In this document: in pieces, positions 42,939-52,168 of the stretch
Position numbering within the stretch: position 1 is the first letter of the stretch
Layout of the letters: every line of letters starts with the position of its first letter
Origin: GCA-1730015 sp964574535
Lineage (GTDB): Bacteria > Pseudomonadota > Gammaproteobacteria > Granulosicoccales > Granulosicoccaceae
Length of the DNA stretch: 64,000 nt
Reading direction: 5' to 3'
NCBI GenBank assembly: GCA_964574535.1
Contig: CAZNOB010000002.1
Span: 45,783 to 109,782, forward strand
The notes under the pieces: model-generated
The model's database searches: none
What the model saw: only the letters and a program-made list of their open reading frames with translations
Told to the model about the DNA's origin: nothing
Program-made: the position numbers and the translations under genes

Positions 42939-45542
42939 ATGCAAGAAGTCTACGACAATCAGGCGGTAGAGAAATCTGCTCAAAGTTTCTGGGACGATAA
43001 TAAGTCCTTTGAAGTGACAGAAGATCCGTCGCGCGAAAAATACTACTGCCTGGCGATGTTTCCCTATCCCAGTGGCAAGTTGCATATGGGGCATGTTCGC
43101 AACTACAGCATTGGCGATGTTATTTCACGCTTCCAGCGCATGCTCGGGAAAAACGTACTGCAACCCATGGGGTGGGATGCGTTTGGGTTGCCTGCAGAAA
43201 ACGCAGCTATTAAAAACAAGGTGCCTGCAGCCGCATGGACTTACGAAAATATCTCCTATATGAAGGATCAGCTGCAAAGTCTGGGTTTTGCCTACGACTG
43301 GTCGCGGGAGTTGGCTACCTGCAGCCCGGAATATTATCGATGGGAGCAATGGTTTTTCACCAGGCTTATTGAAAAAGGGCTTGCCTATAAAAAAATGGCA
43401 GTGGTTAACTGGGATCCCGAAGAGCAAACTGTATTAGCCAATGAACAAGTAGTCGACGGGCGTGGCTGGCGTTCCGGCGCATTGGTGGAAAGGCGTGAGA
43501 TCCCGCAGTGGTTTATCCGTATCACAGACTATGCAGAAGAGCTGTTAAACGATATCGATAAGCTGGATGGCTGGCCGGATTCTGTACGTACCATGCAGCG
43601 AAACTGGATTGGTCGTTCGGAGGGGCTGGAATTTGAATTTATCGTAGACAACACTGACAGTGAAAAACTGGCAGTCTACACCACACGCCCTGACACAATA
43701 TTCGGTGTCACTTATGCTGCTGTAGCGGCAGAGCATCCTCTGGCGAAGCAGGCTGCGCAGGATAATCCGGAACTGGCGGCGTTTCTTGAGGAGTGTAAAG
43801 TTACCGACACCTCTGAAGCCAATATGGAAACTATGGAGAAAAAGGGATTACCTCTGGGTATAAGCCTGATTCATCCGCTGTCTGGTGAAAAGGTACCGGT
43901 CTGGGTGGCTAATTTTGTATTGATGGGTTACGGCACAGGTGCGGTGATGGCAGTGCCTGCACATGATCAGCGCGACTGGGAATTTGCTGAAAAATACGAT
44001 ATTCCAAAGCGGGTTGTCATCTGCGACAAAGACGGTGCGCCGGCAGACGTTACTGAAGGTGCTGTGACGGCTCGAGGTGCTTTGTGTCATTCTGATCAAT
44101 TCGATGGCTTGGACTTTAATGCGGCGTTTGACGCTATTTGCAATCAAATGGAAAAAACCGGAGCCGGTACACGTAAAGTCAATTACCGGATACGTGACTG
44201 GGGTGTCTCGAGGCAGCGTTACTGGGGTTGTCCCATCCCGGTAGTCTATGACGACGATGGCAATATGCAGCCCGTTGCAGAAGCAGATTTACCTGTGATT
44301 TTGCCCGAAAATGTTGAATTTTCCGGTGTTAACTCACCGATTAAAAGTGATCCGTCTTTCTACGAAACCACGATGCCCGGGTCGGATCAGAAAGCCACAC
44401 GTGAAACAGACACCTTCGATACCTTTTTTGAATCGTCGTGGTATTACGCACGTTACTGTTGTGCTGATGCTGACTCCATGCTCGATGAACGTGCTAACTA
44501 CTGGCTTCCGGTTGATCACTATATCGGCGGTATTGAGCACGCCGTATTGCACCTGCTCTATGCGCGTTTTTTCCACAAGTTAATGCGCGATACCGGCCTG
44601 GTGAGTTCTGATGAGCCTTTTACTCGTCTATTGACCCAGGGAATGGTGGTTGCAGAAACTTACTTCACTGAAGATGATCGTGGGCGCAAGGAATACGTCA
44701 CGCCGGCAGAAGTCACTGTTGAAAAAAACGAAAAAGGTAAAGTGGTTGCCGCCTCTCGAATGACAGATGGCAGCAAAGTTGAAGTCGGTGGTATGGAAAA
44801 AATGTCGAAGTCGAAAGGCAACGGTGTTGATCCGCAGGAAATGATTGAACGCTACGGTGCGGATACCGTGCGTTTTTTCTCAATGTTTGCGTCGCCACCT
44901 GATCAGTCACTCGAATGGAATGACGCCGGGGTTGAAGGCGCGAATCGTTTTATCAAACGGCTTTGGAAAACCACTCATGAATTTATCGCCGCCGGCGTTG
45001 TCGAAAATTCTACGCAACAAGACGGCTGGTCTGATTCTCTCGATGAGGAACAGCGTGCGCTGCGCCGTAAAACACATGAGACCATTAAAAAAGTCACTGA
45101 TGATATGCAACGGCGCTATACCTTCAATACAGCGCTTGCAGCGATTATGGAATTGTTGAACGAGGTCAATCGTTACAAGGGTGCGTCTGCGGATGATCGG
45201 CTAATACTTCAAGAGGCGATCGAGTCAGCGGTACTAATGTTATCGCCGGTGATTCCGCATGTGTGCCACCATCTGTGGCTGGCAATGGGTCATGAGCACG
45301 CGGTGGTGCAGGCGGCGTGGCCGGTGTGTGATGAAAATGCATTGCAACGCAGCGAGCTTGAACTGGTGGTGCAGGTTAATGGTAAGCTGCGCAGTCGTAT
45401 CACAGTTGCCAGCGGTACTTCCAAAGAAGACTGCGAGACGGCGGCGCTTGCCGATGAGCATGTGCAGCGCCACACCGATGGTAAAACCATTCGCAAGGTA
45501 ATAATTGTGCCTGAAAAACTCGTGAATATTGTCGCGTCATGA
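42939..45542 (+). CDS. leuS: Leucyl-tRNA synthetase
   Basis: This 867-aa class I aminoacyl-tRNA synthetase charges tRNA-Leu. It has the 'HMGH' form of the HIGH motif in 'PYPSGKLHMGHVRNYSIGD' near residue 41. The CP1 editing domain is in the middle ('TTRPDTIFGVTYAAVAAEHP', and later 'VMAVPAHDQRDWEFA'). KMSKS appears as 'EKMSKSKGNGVDP'. The length matches the family. lptE overlaps its stop codon by four bases, the same order as in E. coli. Confidence 0.97.
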   Translation: MQEVYDNQAVEKSAQSFWDDNKSFEVTEDPSREKYYCLAMFPYPSGKLHMGHVRNYSIGDVISRFQRMLGKNVLQPMGWDAFGLPAENAAIKNKVPAAAWTYENISYMKDQLQSLGFAYDWSRELATCSPEYYRWEQWFFTRLIEKGLAYKKMAVVNWDPEEQTVLANEQVVDGRGWRSGALVERREIPQWFIRITDYAEELLNDIDKLDGWPDSVRTMQRNWIGRSEGLEFEFIVDNTDSEKLAVYTTRPDTIFGVTYAAVAAEHPLAKQAAQDNPELAAFLEECKVTDTSEANMETMEKKGLPLGISLIHPLSGEKVPVWVANFVLMGYGTGAVMAVPAHDQRDWEFAEKYDIPKRVVICDKDGAPADVTEGAVTARGALCHSDQFDGLDFNAAFDAICNQMEKTGAGTRKVNYRIRDWGVSRQRYWGCPIPVVYDDDGNMQPVAEADLPVILPENVEFSGVNSPIKSDPSFYETTMPGSDQKATRETDTFDTFFESSWYYARYCCADADSMLDERANYWLPVDHYIGGIEHAVLHLLYARFFHKLMRDTGLVSSDEPFTRLLTQGMVVAETYFTEDDRGRKEYVTPAEVTVEKNEKGKVVAASRMTDGSKVEVGGMEKMSKSKGNGVDPQEMIERYGADTVRFFSMFASPPDQSLEWNDAGVEGANRFIKRLWKTTHEFIAAGVVENSTQQDGWSDSLDEEQRALRRKTHETIKKVTDDMQRRYTFNTALAAIMELLNEVNRYKGASADDRLILQEAIESAVLMLSPVIPHVCHHLWLAMGHEHAVVQAAWPVCDENALQRSELELVVQVNGKLRSRITVASGTSKEDCETAALADEHVQRHTDGKTIRKVIIVPEKLVNIVAS

Positions 45543-46072
45543 TCAATTTCCGTCGCCGGATAGTTTTACTGGTGCTTGCGAGCCTGTTGCTTGGCGGCTG
45601 CGGTTTTCATCTGCGCGGTAGTCAACAGTTTGGCAGCCAGCTGGTTGGCCGGCTATATCTTGAAGAGATTGGCTCCGTCAGTGTGTTGCAGCCACTGCGC
45701 AATGCCTTGAAGGCGCAGCAAGTGCAGTTTGCGCTTACACGGGAACTGGCTGAGACCATCGTGATTCTCAGCGATGAGGTTTTGTCGCGGCGGGTCGCCT
45801 CGGTCAGCGCTTCGGGCAGAGTCAGCGAATATGAATTGCTGCATTCTGTTGGACTACAGACGATAAGGCCTGAAGGAGGCGTCAATGCAGGACAGCTGGT
45901 GCTGGATGCTGGCAATCTGCCAAAGGTGCAATCCGTTTCAGTCGCGCGCGATTATACCTACGATGAAACCGATGTATTGGCCAAGGACGACGAAGAACGT
46001 ATTTTACGTTCCGAGATGCAGGAAGAGCTGGTCAGGCACCTGGTGCTGGTGGTTTTCTCGGGCCTTAGGTAA
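45539..46072 (+). CDS. lptE: LPS-assembly lipoprotein LptE
   Basis: This 177-aa outer-membrane lipoprotein plugs the LptD barrel that inserts LPS. It has a signal peptide with lipobox 'LLGGCGFHLRG' and Cys21 as the lipid site. 'GFHLRG' straight after the Cys is the family hallmark. Later parts such as 'YELLHSVGLQTIRPEGG' and the 'EEEILRSEM'-type end ('DEERILRSEMQEELV') fit. It overlaps leuS by four bases. Unlike in most gammaproteobacteria, holA does not follow. Confidence 0.92.
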   Translation: MINFRRRIVLLVLASLLLGGCGFHLRGSQQFGSQLVGRLYLEEIGSVSVLQPLRNALKAQQVQFALTRELAETIVILSDEVLSRRVASVSASGRVSEYELLHSVGLQTIRPEGGVNAGQLVLDAGNLPKVQSVSVARDYTYDETDVLAKDDEERILRSEMQEELVRHLVLVVFSGLR

Positions 46073-46682
46073 CACAACAACTCGCCAGGACAGGCCTGTT
46101 AATCTTGCGCTGATCGGTGCTCTGAAAAAAAACCTAGGAAAAAACAGTTGTCAGGTACGGTCCTTGGATAGTTCCTCTGTCGCTTTTTCTATGCAAATTG
46201 TTGATCAAATTGCGGGCGATCCCTGAAACCGGTTAAACGGCATTATCGTGGCAAACATGTGGCTGCGCGAAAGGTTCCATGAGTAACGTTGGCAATAAAA
46301 AACTGACAATAATCTGCGAAATTCTGCAATCAGCAGCGCAAAAACCCATGTTGTTAAGTCACCTGGGAAGGCCATTCGGCGAGCGTGATGTTTTTTTTGC
46401 GCGAAAGGCAAAAGAGTTGCCGTGCGTCAATCATGCTGTTCTGCAGCAAGCAGGATCTGGAAGATAATCCGTTGCATAGCGAGCTTTCCTGTGCCGGGTA
46501 TTGTCTTGCACCACGCTACTTACCGGCGTGGGCCCGAGATATGCGTTTTTTGTTAAGCTACATGGCTTTTTGCGGTTTTTTGAACACAATAAATCTTGCG
46601 TGGGTAAGTAAGCACTATGAAAGCTTGCTTCAGAGCGCTCCTCTTGTTGAAATGGGCGGTTGATGAAAGAAACGGTTTTTAA
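46073..46682. other. 610-base region without a recognised gene
   Basis: In many relatives holA (DNA polymerase III delta) begins directly after lptE. Here no frame reads as HolA or as another known protein. Short plus- and minus-strand frames (such as 46385-46663) have low-complexity or shadow-like translations and I do not accept them. The region must include the promoter of the SNF2 helicase gene. Confidence 0.5.
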
Positions 46683-49600
46683 ATGAACACGGCAAATCTC
46701 CCTTCTGCTCCGCAAGAGTTGGTGAATCCCTTTGACAAGGGTGCAGTACTGCGTGCCTGTGCGATTGAGTTCGACGAGTCAACCTTTGCCCGAGCGCGTG
46801 ACTACGCGGAGGAGGGCAAGGTTATCGATCTGGTCTTCGATGGCAATAAAACGGTCACCGCTAAAGTTGTGGGCTCCGCCGAAGTCCCCTATGAACTACG
46901 GATTGTAGTGACCCGTGGCCGCGAGAATTTAAGCCTGCGTGGCACCTGCAGTTGTCCGGTGCGACTAAACTGCAAGCATGTGGGTGCCACATTGCTCAGT
47001 TGGCTTGATGCTGATGAGGGAAGCAAAACTTCGGCTGATTCAATAGAGATCTGGCGCGACGCGTTAAAAAACCACCTCGAGCCCGATGACACCTCAATTG
47101 CGATCGATGCCATCGTGGTGCTGTATCGCATTCGCCAAATTCGTCTGCGGCAAGATGTGCGCTACGAGGTGGCCGCCTACTCGGCGCGTAAACTGCGCAG
47201 TGGCGGTTTGGGTAAGTCTTCGCCGTTAACGCTGGATCGACGCCACTTTGATGCTACCGACTTAAGCAGTCATGACGCTAGAATCTGCAATGCACTGATT
47301 GGCCTTAAAGATAGCCCCGGAGGTTTAAACCTGAGCGGTGAGCACGGTTATATGGTGTTTCGGTGGATGGTTGAAACAGGCTCCTGCTTTTTTGAAGCAT
47401 TTGATAGTGAAGCGCTAAAAATAGACAGCAACCGCCCCGTTGAAGCAGACTGGGTGAGTGATGGTGAAGGTAATAAGACTTTGTCGATATCACTGATCGG
47501 CAGCGATGAGCCTTTTGTTTGTTTGCCCACATCACCACCCTGGTACGTTCAGCCGCGCACTGCACGTTGTGGCGTGGTTGAAACCGATGTACCCCCCAGA
47601 TTTTTAGCCGGTATCCCGTACTTACCGCCGGTTGCTGAAATCGACGCCATGCGTATTTCCGAGTTTATGGTGGAATCGCTGGAATCAGTGGATCTGCCAC
47701 TACCGGCCGCTATCGATATTCGTCAGATAGCCGGTGTCCGGCCGCGTGGCGTGGTGTTGCTGACCGCACGTAAAGACAGCAGCGGCACTCACCGCTATGC
47801 CGAAATCATGGTCGACTACGACGGCGCCCGATTACCACACATGATGGCGATCACTGAGCAAAAGGAATTTCTGCATCGCCAGGCAAGCGGAGAATTTGTT
47901 CGGGTGATTCGTATAGCTGATGCAGAGCTTGCTCTGATCAATGAACTGACCGGTTCAAATTTACCAGACTGGGTAAACACGCTGCACGTGAACGGGACAA
48001 TTCAATTGAGCGTTGAAGCAAAGACTTCTCGCGATATGGTGTTGTGGCAGGATCTTATCGACGGCAAGCTGGCCGATTTACGCCGCGACGGCTGGATTAT
48101 CGAGCGCAGCCCGGAATTTGAATTTAGAATTATCACCTCTAAAGAATGGCAGATGAATGTTGACCATTCGGCTGAAAATCAGTGGTTTGATCTTGATCTT
48201 AATTTCTTTATTGACGGTCAGCCAATAGCGCTTATCCCGGTACTGGCAAGTTTCCTCGAACGAGTAGGGTCTGATTTACCTCGCTACCTGAATGACCCTG
48301 AAAGTTCAGCCACTGTATGGTTAGACGAAGAAACCCTGATTGAATTCCCAATCAAACATATTCGACCTGTGCTTGAAGTACTGGTTGAAATGCATGAGCA
48401 CGAAGATGGCAAGCTTCGATTCTCTGACCTGCAATCAACCGTCATCAGTGATATCGCTGAAGGTATCAGCGCTACCGGTGAAATTGAACTGGAATGGGAA
48501 GTTCCCGGCCGCCTTGCTGAAATACTGCAGCGTATGAAGTCGTTCAGTGGTATCGAGTCGGTGCCCATACCGACCAAACTGACCGCCGATTTGCGTGATT
48601 ATCAACGCGACGGACTCGACTGGCTGCAGTTTTTACGCGAGTTTGGTTTCAGCGGGATTCTTGCCGATGACATGGGACTGGGAAAAACGGTTCAAGCGCT
48701 GGCCACAGTGCTGCTAGAAAAAGAACAAGGTCGTGCAACCACTCCTTCACTGGTGGTTGCCCCTACCAGCTTGATGGGCAACTGGCGTAAAGAGGCAGAA
48801 AAATTTGCCCCTGAATTACGTGTCCTGGTTTTGCACGGTACCGAACGGACAAGCTATTTTGATCAGCTTGATCAATACGATCTGCTACTGACAACCTATG
48901 CATTGTTGTCTCGTGATCTTGAGGTTCATCAGCAACGGAAATATCACTACCTGATTCTTGATGAAGCGCAGGCAATAAAAAATCCCGCCACTAAGCAAGC
49001 TAAAGCGGTGTGTGATGTAAAGGCCAATCATAAGCTTTGTTTAACCGGTACGCCGGTTGAAAACCATTTAGGTGAAGTGTGGTCGCAGTTCCGTTTTCTA
49101 ATGCCTGGCTTTTTCGGGGATCAGAAAGGTTTTAATAAAACCTTTAGAAACCCCATTGAAAAAACCTCTGAAACGCTTCCGGCCATAGCACTTACCAAGC
49201 GTTTAAAACCGTTTATTTTGCGCCGCAGTAAAGATGCAGTGGCTTCTGAATTGCCATCTAAAACAGAAATTGTTCATAGAGTTTCTTTGTACCCTGAGCA
49301 AGCTGTTCTTTACGAGGGTATTCGTGCCTCGATGGAATCCCGCGTGCGCCGGGCTCTGGCAGAAAGCGGTTTAGGTCAAAGCCATATTACGGTGCTGGAT
49401 GCTTTGCTCAGAATGCGTCAAACCTGTCTTGACCCGCGACTGGTCAAGATGAGCCAGGCGCGAATGGTCACAGAATCTGCCAAGCTTGATGCGCTGATGG
49501 AAATGCTGCCTACGTTTGTAGAAGAGGGCAGGCGGGTACTGCTGTTTTCACAATTTACCGAAATGCTGGCACTCATTGAAACTGAGATTAAAGCTGCTGG

Positions 49601-49982
49601 AATACGTTATACCAAACTTACCGGTAAAACGAAAAAACGTGATGAAGCCGTTGACGAGTTTCAATCAGGTGATGTTGATGTATTTCTAATCTCCCTGAAG
49701 GCGGGTGGCACCGGTCTTAATCTGACCAAAGCCGACACGGTCATCCTGTACGACCCTTGGTGGAACCCGGCGGTTGAAAACCAGGCCATCGACCGTGCAC
49801 ACCGCATAGGTCAGGATAAGCCCGTATTTGTCTATCGCCTTATCACAGAGCAAACGGTTGAAGAGAAAATTCTGGAGCTACAAGAGCGTAAAAAGCAATT
49901 GGCTGACCTGGTTGTAGAAAACCGCGAGCAGGTAATCAGTGGTCTTGCGGCGGATGACATACTGGAATTATTCTCGGCATAG
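46683..49982 (+). CDS. SWIM zinc-finger SNF2-family helicase
   Basis: This 1099-aa protein starts with a SWIM zinc finger, 'GTCSCPVRLNCKHVGATLL' (CxC...CxH near residues 91-102). A long middle region follows (about 120-620). The C-terminal half is a Swi2/Snf2 ATPase: 'LADDMGLGKTVQALATVLL' (motif I), 'YLILDEAQAIKN' (motif II), 'CLTGTPVENHLGEVWSQF' (motif III), 'LLFSQFTEML' (IV) and 'NPAVENQAIDRAHRIGQDK' (VI). It is a DNA translocase that would remodel protein-DNA complexes. Many bacteria carry such proteins next to repair or defence genes. Here it is 900 bases upstream of the DNA repair-like operon, with a leftward NUDIX gene between. Confidence 0.92.
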   Translation: MNTANLPSAPQELVNPFDKGAVLRACAIEFDESTFARARDYAEEGKVIDLVFDGNKTVTAKVVGSAEVPYELRIVVTRGRENLSLRGTCSCPVRLNCKHVGATLLSWLDADEGSKTSADSIEIWRDALKNHLEPDDTSIAIDAIVVLYRIRQIRLRQDVRYEVAAYSARKLRSGGLGKSSPLTLDRRHFDATDLSSHDARICNALIGLKDSPGGLNLSGEHGYMVFRWMVETGSCFFEAFDSEALKIDSNRPVEADWVSDGEGNKTLSISLIGSDEPFVCLPTSPPWYVQPRTARCGVVETDVPPRFLAGIPYLPPVAEIDAMRISEFMVESLESVDLPLPAAIDIRQIAGVRPRGVVLLTARKDSSGTHRYAEIMVDYDGARLPHMMAITEQKEFLHRQASGEFVRVIRIADAELALINELTGSNLPDWVNTLHVNGTIQLSVEAKTSRDMVLWQDLIDGKLADLRRDGWIIERSPEFEFRIITSKEWQMNVDHSAENQWFDLDLNFFIDGQPIALIPVLASFLERVGSDLPRYLNDPESSATVWLDEETLIEFPIKHIRPVLEVLVEMHEHEDGKLRFSDLQSTVISDIAEGISATGEIELEWEVPGRLAEILQRMKSFSGIESVPIPTKLTADLRDYQRDGLDWLQFLREFGFSGILADDMGLGKTVQALATVLLEKEQGRATTPSLVVAPTSLMGNWRKEAEKFAPELRVLVLHGTERTSYFDQLDQYDLLLTTYALLSRDLEVHQQRKYHYLILDEAQAIKNPATKQAKAVCDVKANHKLCLTGTPVENHLGEVWSQFRFLMPGFFGDQKGFNKTFRNPIEKTSETLPAIALTKRLKPFILRRSKDAVASELPSKTEIVHRVSLYPEQAVLYEGIRASMESRVRRALAESGLGQSHITVLDALLRMRQTCLDPRLVKMSQARMVTESAKLDALMEMLPTFVEEGRRVLLFSQFTEMLALIETEIKAAGIRYTKLTGKTKKRDEAVDEFQSGDVDVFLISLKAGGTGLNLTKADTVILYDPWWNPAVENQAIDRAHRIGQDKPVFVYRLITEQTVEEKILELQERKKQLADLVVENREQVISGLAADDILELFSA

Positions 49983-50058
49983 ATTCCCGTTTGATTTCGG
50001 AAAATGATAACGGAGCAGTTGAAGCATCTCATCCATCGTCGCAGGAACCATTGTGGTA

Positions 50059-50619
50059 TCAGGTGTAGCGGGTTACGGTGATGTCACGGCCGGGGCGGCC
50101 GGTGATATCTGCAAAGTGCACACGGTGATTGGGTCGGTCTTCAAAGTATCGTTGCAGGCTTTCCACCACAATTGGAAAGGCCAGGTCATTCCAGGGGATC
50201 TCTGCTTCGGTGAAAAGCCCCACTTCAAGTGATTCCTCACCGCTGGAAATATAGCCGTCTTTCAAGCCGCCGATGAACATCATGTATACCTGGCTGATGC
50301 GTGGCAGGTTATAGATACCGAATAGTTTTAACTCTGCCGCGGTGGCGTTCGCTTCTTCGAACGCTTCCCGTGCTGCACCTTCCATTGTGGTTTCGTTATT
50401 TTCCATAAACCCGGCTGGTAGAGTCCAGTAGCCGTAGCGGGGTTCGATAGCGCGTTTGCAAAGCAGAACTTTATCTTCCCATTCCAGTATACAGCCGACG
50501 ACATTGTTCGGATTTTGGTAGTGGATGGTATCGCAGTGGTCGCATACCTGACGTTCGCGGTTGTCTCCTTCGGGTACCCGGATTGTTGTGGTTTTTCCAC
50601 AGGCTGAGCAGAACTTCAA
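50059..50619 (-). CDS. NUDIX hydrolase with zinc ribbon
   Basis: This hydrolase cleaves nucleoside-diphosphate-linked substrates. An N-terminal zinc ribbon ('KFCSACGK' ... 'VCDHCDTIHYQNP') is followed by the NUDIX box 'GFMENNETTMEGAAREAFEE', which fits the GX5EX7REUXEE pattern. The C-terminal part reads 'IYNLPRISQVYMMFIGG'. I place the start at a TTG at 50619 behind GGAG (186 aa); the longer open frame upstream to 50775 is not family-like. Its substrate is unknown. The promoter of the adjacent rightward operon lies in the divergent gap. Confidence 0.85.
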   Translation of the reverse strand: MKFCSACGKTTTIRVPEGDNRERQVCDHCDTIHYQNPNNVVGCILEWEDKVLLCKRAIEPRYGYWTLPAGFMENNETTMEGAAREAFEEANATAAELKLFGIYNLPRISQVYMMFIGGLKDGYISSGEESLEVGLFTEAEIPWNDLAFPIVVESLQRYFEDRPNHRVHFADITGRPGRDITVTRYT

Positions 50620-50784
50620 AGGTGGCTCCGAGTTGCAAGGTGGTCGGTGAAGTATGCCATGAATTCCATTGTTTAGTCTGGCGGGACTATCCGAGAGTGC
50701 TGAAATCAATGATAAGAGGAGTCGTGTATTTACAGACTCGCAACGGTGGTTTTGTCTGGAATGTACGCAAAACACCGGATTCTG

Positions 50785-50813
50785 TTGTATTGTCTTTCGA
50801 GCAGTTTTATAAA
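50785..50813 (+). promoter_or_regulatory. Sigma-70-type promoter for the DNA repair-like operon
   Basis: TTGTAT (50785-50790) and TATAAA (50808-50813) are separated by exactly 17 bases, in an AT-rich stretch about 75 bases ahead of the primase-like gene. I saw no LexA box of the CTGT-N8-ACAG type. Confidence 0.6.
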
Positions 50814-50859
50814 AACTAAAAAAATAACTATAAATACAATATGTTGCACATCGAATTGG

Positions 50860-50880
50860 AAGCGCTCACAAGCGCTTTTT
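50860..50880 (+). terminator. Terminator-like hairpin just before the primase start codon
   Basis: AAGCGCT and AGCGCTT pair perfectly around a CACA loop and are followed by a run of four to five T residues. It lies between the promoter and the ATG at 50887, so it could cut transcription or block the ribosome site of the operon's first gene. No conventional Shine-Dalgarno sequence precedes that ATG. Confidence 0.55.
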
Positions 50881-50886
50881 CAAAAA

Positions 50887-52146
50887 ATGGCTAGTCACCA
50901 CGAAATTGTTGTTAAGGAGTGGCAATCGCGTTCGCGTGAGATGGCAGAGTGGGCGATGGAACGACTGATTAATCGTAAGGATGTATGGGGTCAGTATGCT
51001 GCATTGACATCCGGGGAACAGAAAAAACTCGGTCGGACTTATAAGGCGATGACATTACCTGTGGCTGCTAAACGCGGCCCGGATATGGTGACCATTGATA
51101 AGCTTACCAGGCACTTTGCGAGTGCGCATCGGCAGCGACCACAGATCATTGGTCTGCATGCAAAAAGTAAAGAGAATACCAGTCGCTGGCTGGGCATCGA
51201 TATCGACATGCATGACGGCAGTAAAGCAGATGCGGAGGAGCATGCAAGACGCAATTTGGTCGGTGCTATCAATTGGTGGCGTGAGTTGCAATCGATGGGT
51301 TATGACCCGTTACTTTTTGATTCCAATAACAACGGTGGATATCATATTTGGGTGTTATTTGAAAAGCCGGCGCCAACGGAGCACGTGTTTGCATTGGGAC
51401 ACTCAATCGTATCCACCTGGGAAGAAAATAATCTTAGTGAAGAGCCGGAGACCTTCCCGAAGAAGCTAAAAGAAGACAGTCTTGGGGCGTGGTTCAGGTT
51501 GCCGGGGCTGCATCATACACGTGATCATTATTGTACTGTCTGGAGTGGCGACGAGTGGCTGGATGATCCCTGGTTATCCGGGCATTCGGCGATGGATGCG
51601 ATGTTACAGTGTGTGGGTGGTCCGCCACCGCCTGCCGTTACAGCACCCGACGATCACAGCAGAATAACGCTGCGTGGTGTTGAAGGAAAGCGAGGTGAAG
51701 CCTTGCGAGCAGAGCCAAAACCCAAACGGGCTGCTGATCGTAAACGACAATTTAAACGCGTTACAAAACCAACCGTTTGTGTGGATTTAGATGGAGTGCT
51801 TGCAGAGAATATCGGCAGAGGGAGTCTGACCGAGATTGGCGAACCCATCGATGGTGCAATTGAATTCACCCGCGCATTGGCGGAGTTTGCCGATGTGGTG
51901 ATTTTAACTTCCAGGCTTTCCCGGTCGCCTGAAAAAATTGCTACGGCGGAATATCGTAAAGCGGTATCCAGAATAGAAGATTGGCTGGAAACGCATGGGT
52001 TTGCGTTTGAATCAGTGTATTCGGGCCATGGTAAGCCCCCCGCCAGTGCCTATATAGATGATCGAGGTGTGTCCTGTCGGCCGCAGGAAGACGGGGTAGT
52101 GGCGTTCCAAAATGTTATGGAAGCCATACAGAAACTGTGTCAGTAA
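50887..52146 (+). CDS. Archaeo-eukaryotic-primase-like domain fused to HAD phosphatase
   Basis: This 419-aa protein is the first gene of the operon. The N-terminal part (about 1-250) has the three catalytic blocks of an archaeo-eukaryotic primase/polymerase: Asp105-x-Asp107 in 'WLGIDIDMHDGS', 'DSNNNGGYHIWVLFEKP' with His153, and 'WFRLPGLHHTRDHY' near residue 204. A basic linker (about 265-293) follows. The C-terminal part is a HAD-type phosphatase: 'TVCVDLDGVLAEN' (Asp300, Asp302), 'VVILTSRLS' and 'SAYIDDRGVS' (Asp391, Asp392), resembling polynucleotide-kinase phosphatases. I use the ATG at 50887; a longer frame upstream is not credible. The fusion could clean DNA ends and add nucleotides or primers. 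Activity is inferred. Confidence 0.72.
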   Translation: MASHHEIVVKEWQSRSREMAEWAMERLINRKDVWGQYAALTSGEQKKLGRTYKAMTLPVAAKRGPDMVTIDKLTRHFASAHRQRPQIIGLHAKSKENTSRWLGIDIDMHDGSKADAEEHARRNLVGAINWWRELQSMGYDPLLFDSNNNGGYHIWVLFEKPAPTEHVFALGHSIVSTWEENNLSEEPETFPKKLKEDSLGAWFRLPGLHHTRDHYCTVWSGDEWLDDPWLSGHSAMDAMLQCVGGPPPPAVTAPDDHSRITLRGVEGKRGEALRAEPKPKRAADRKRQFKRVTKPTVCVDLDGVLAENIGRGSLTEIGEPIDGAIEFTRALAEFADVVILTSRLSRSPEKIATAEYRKAVSRIEDWLETHGFAFESVYSGHGKPPASAYIDDRGVSCRPQEDGVVAFQNVMEAIQKLCQ

Positions 52147-52168
52147 AATTCGCATAGCGAGAAAAACA

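Noticed and set aside
46385..46663. 92-codon frame between lptE and the SNF2 gene, tested as a holA remnant or small gene
   Set aside because: The translation shows no HolA motifs and has odd composition with many Cys, Leu and Trp, and no ribosome site.
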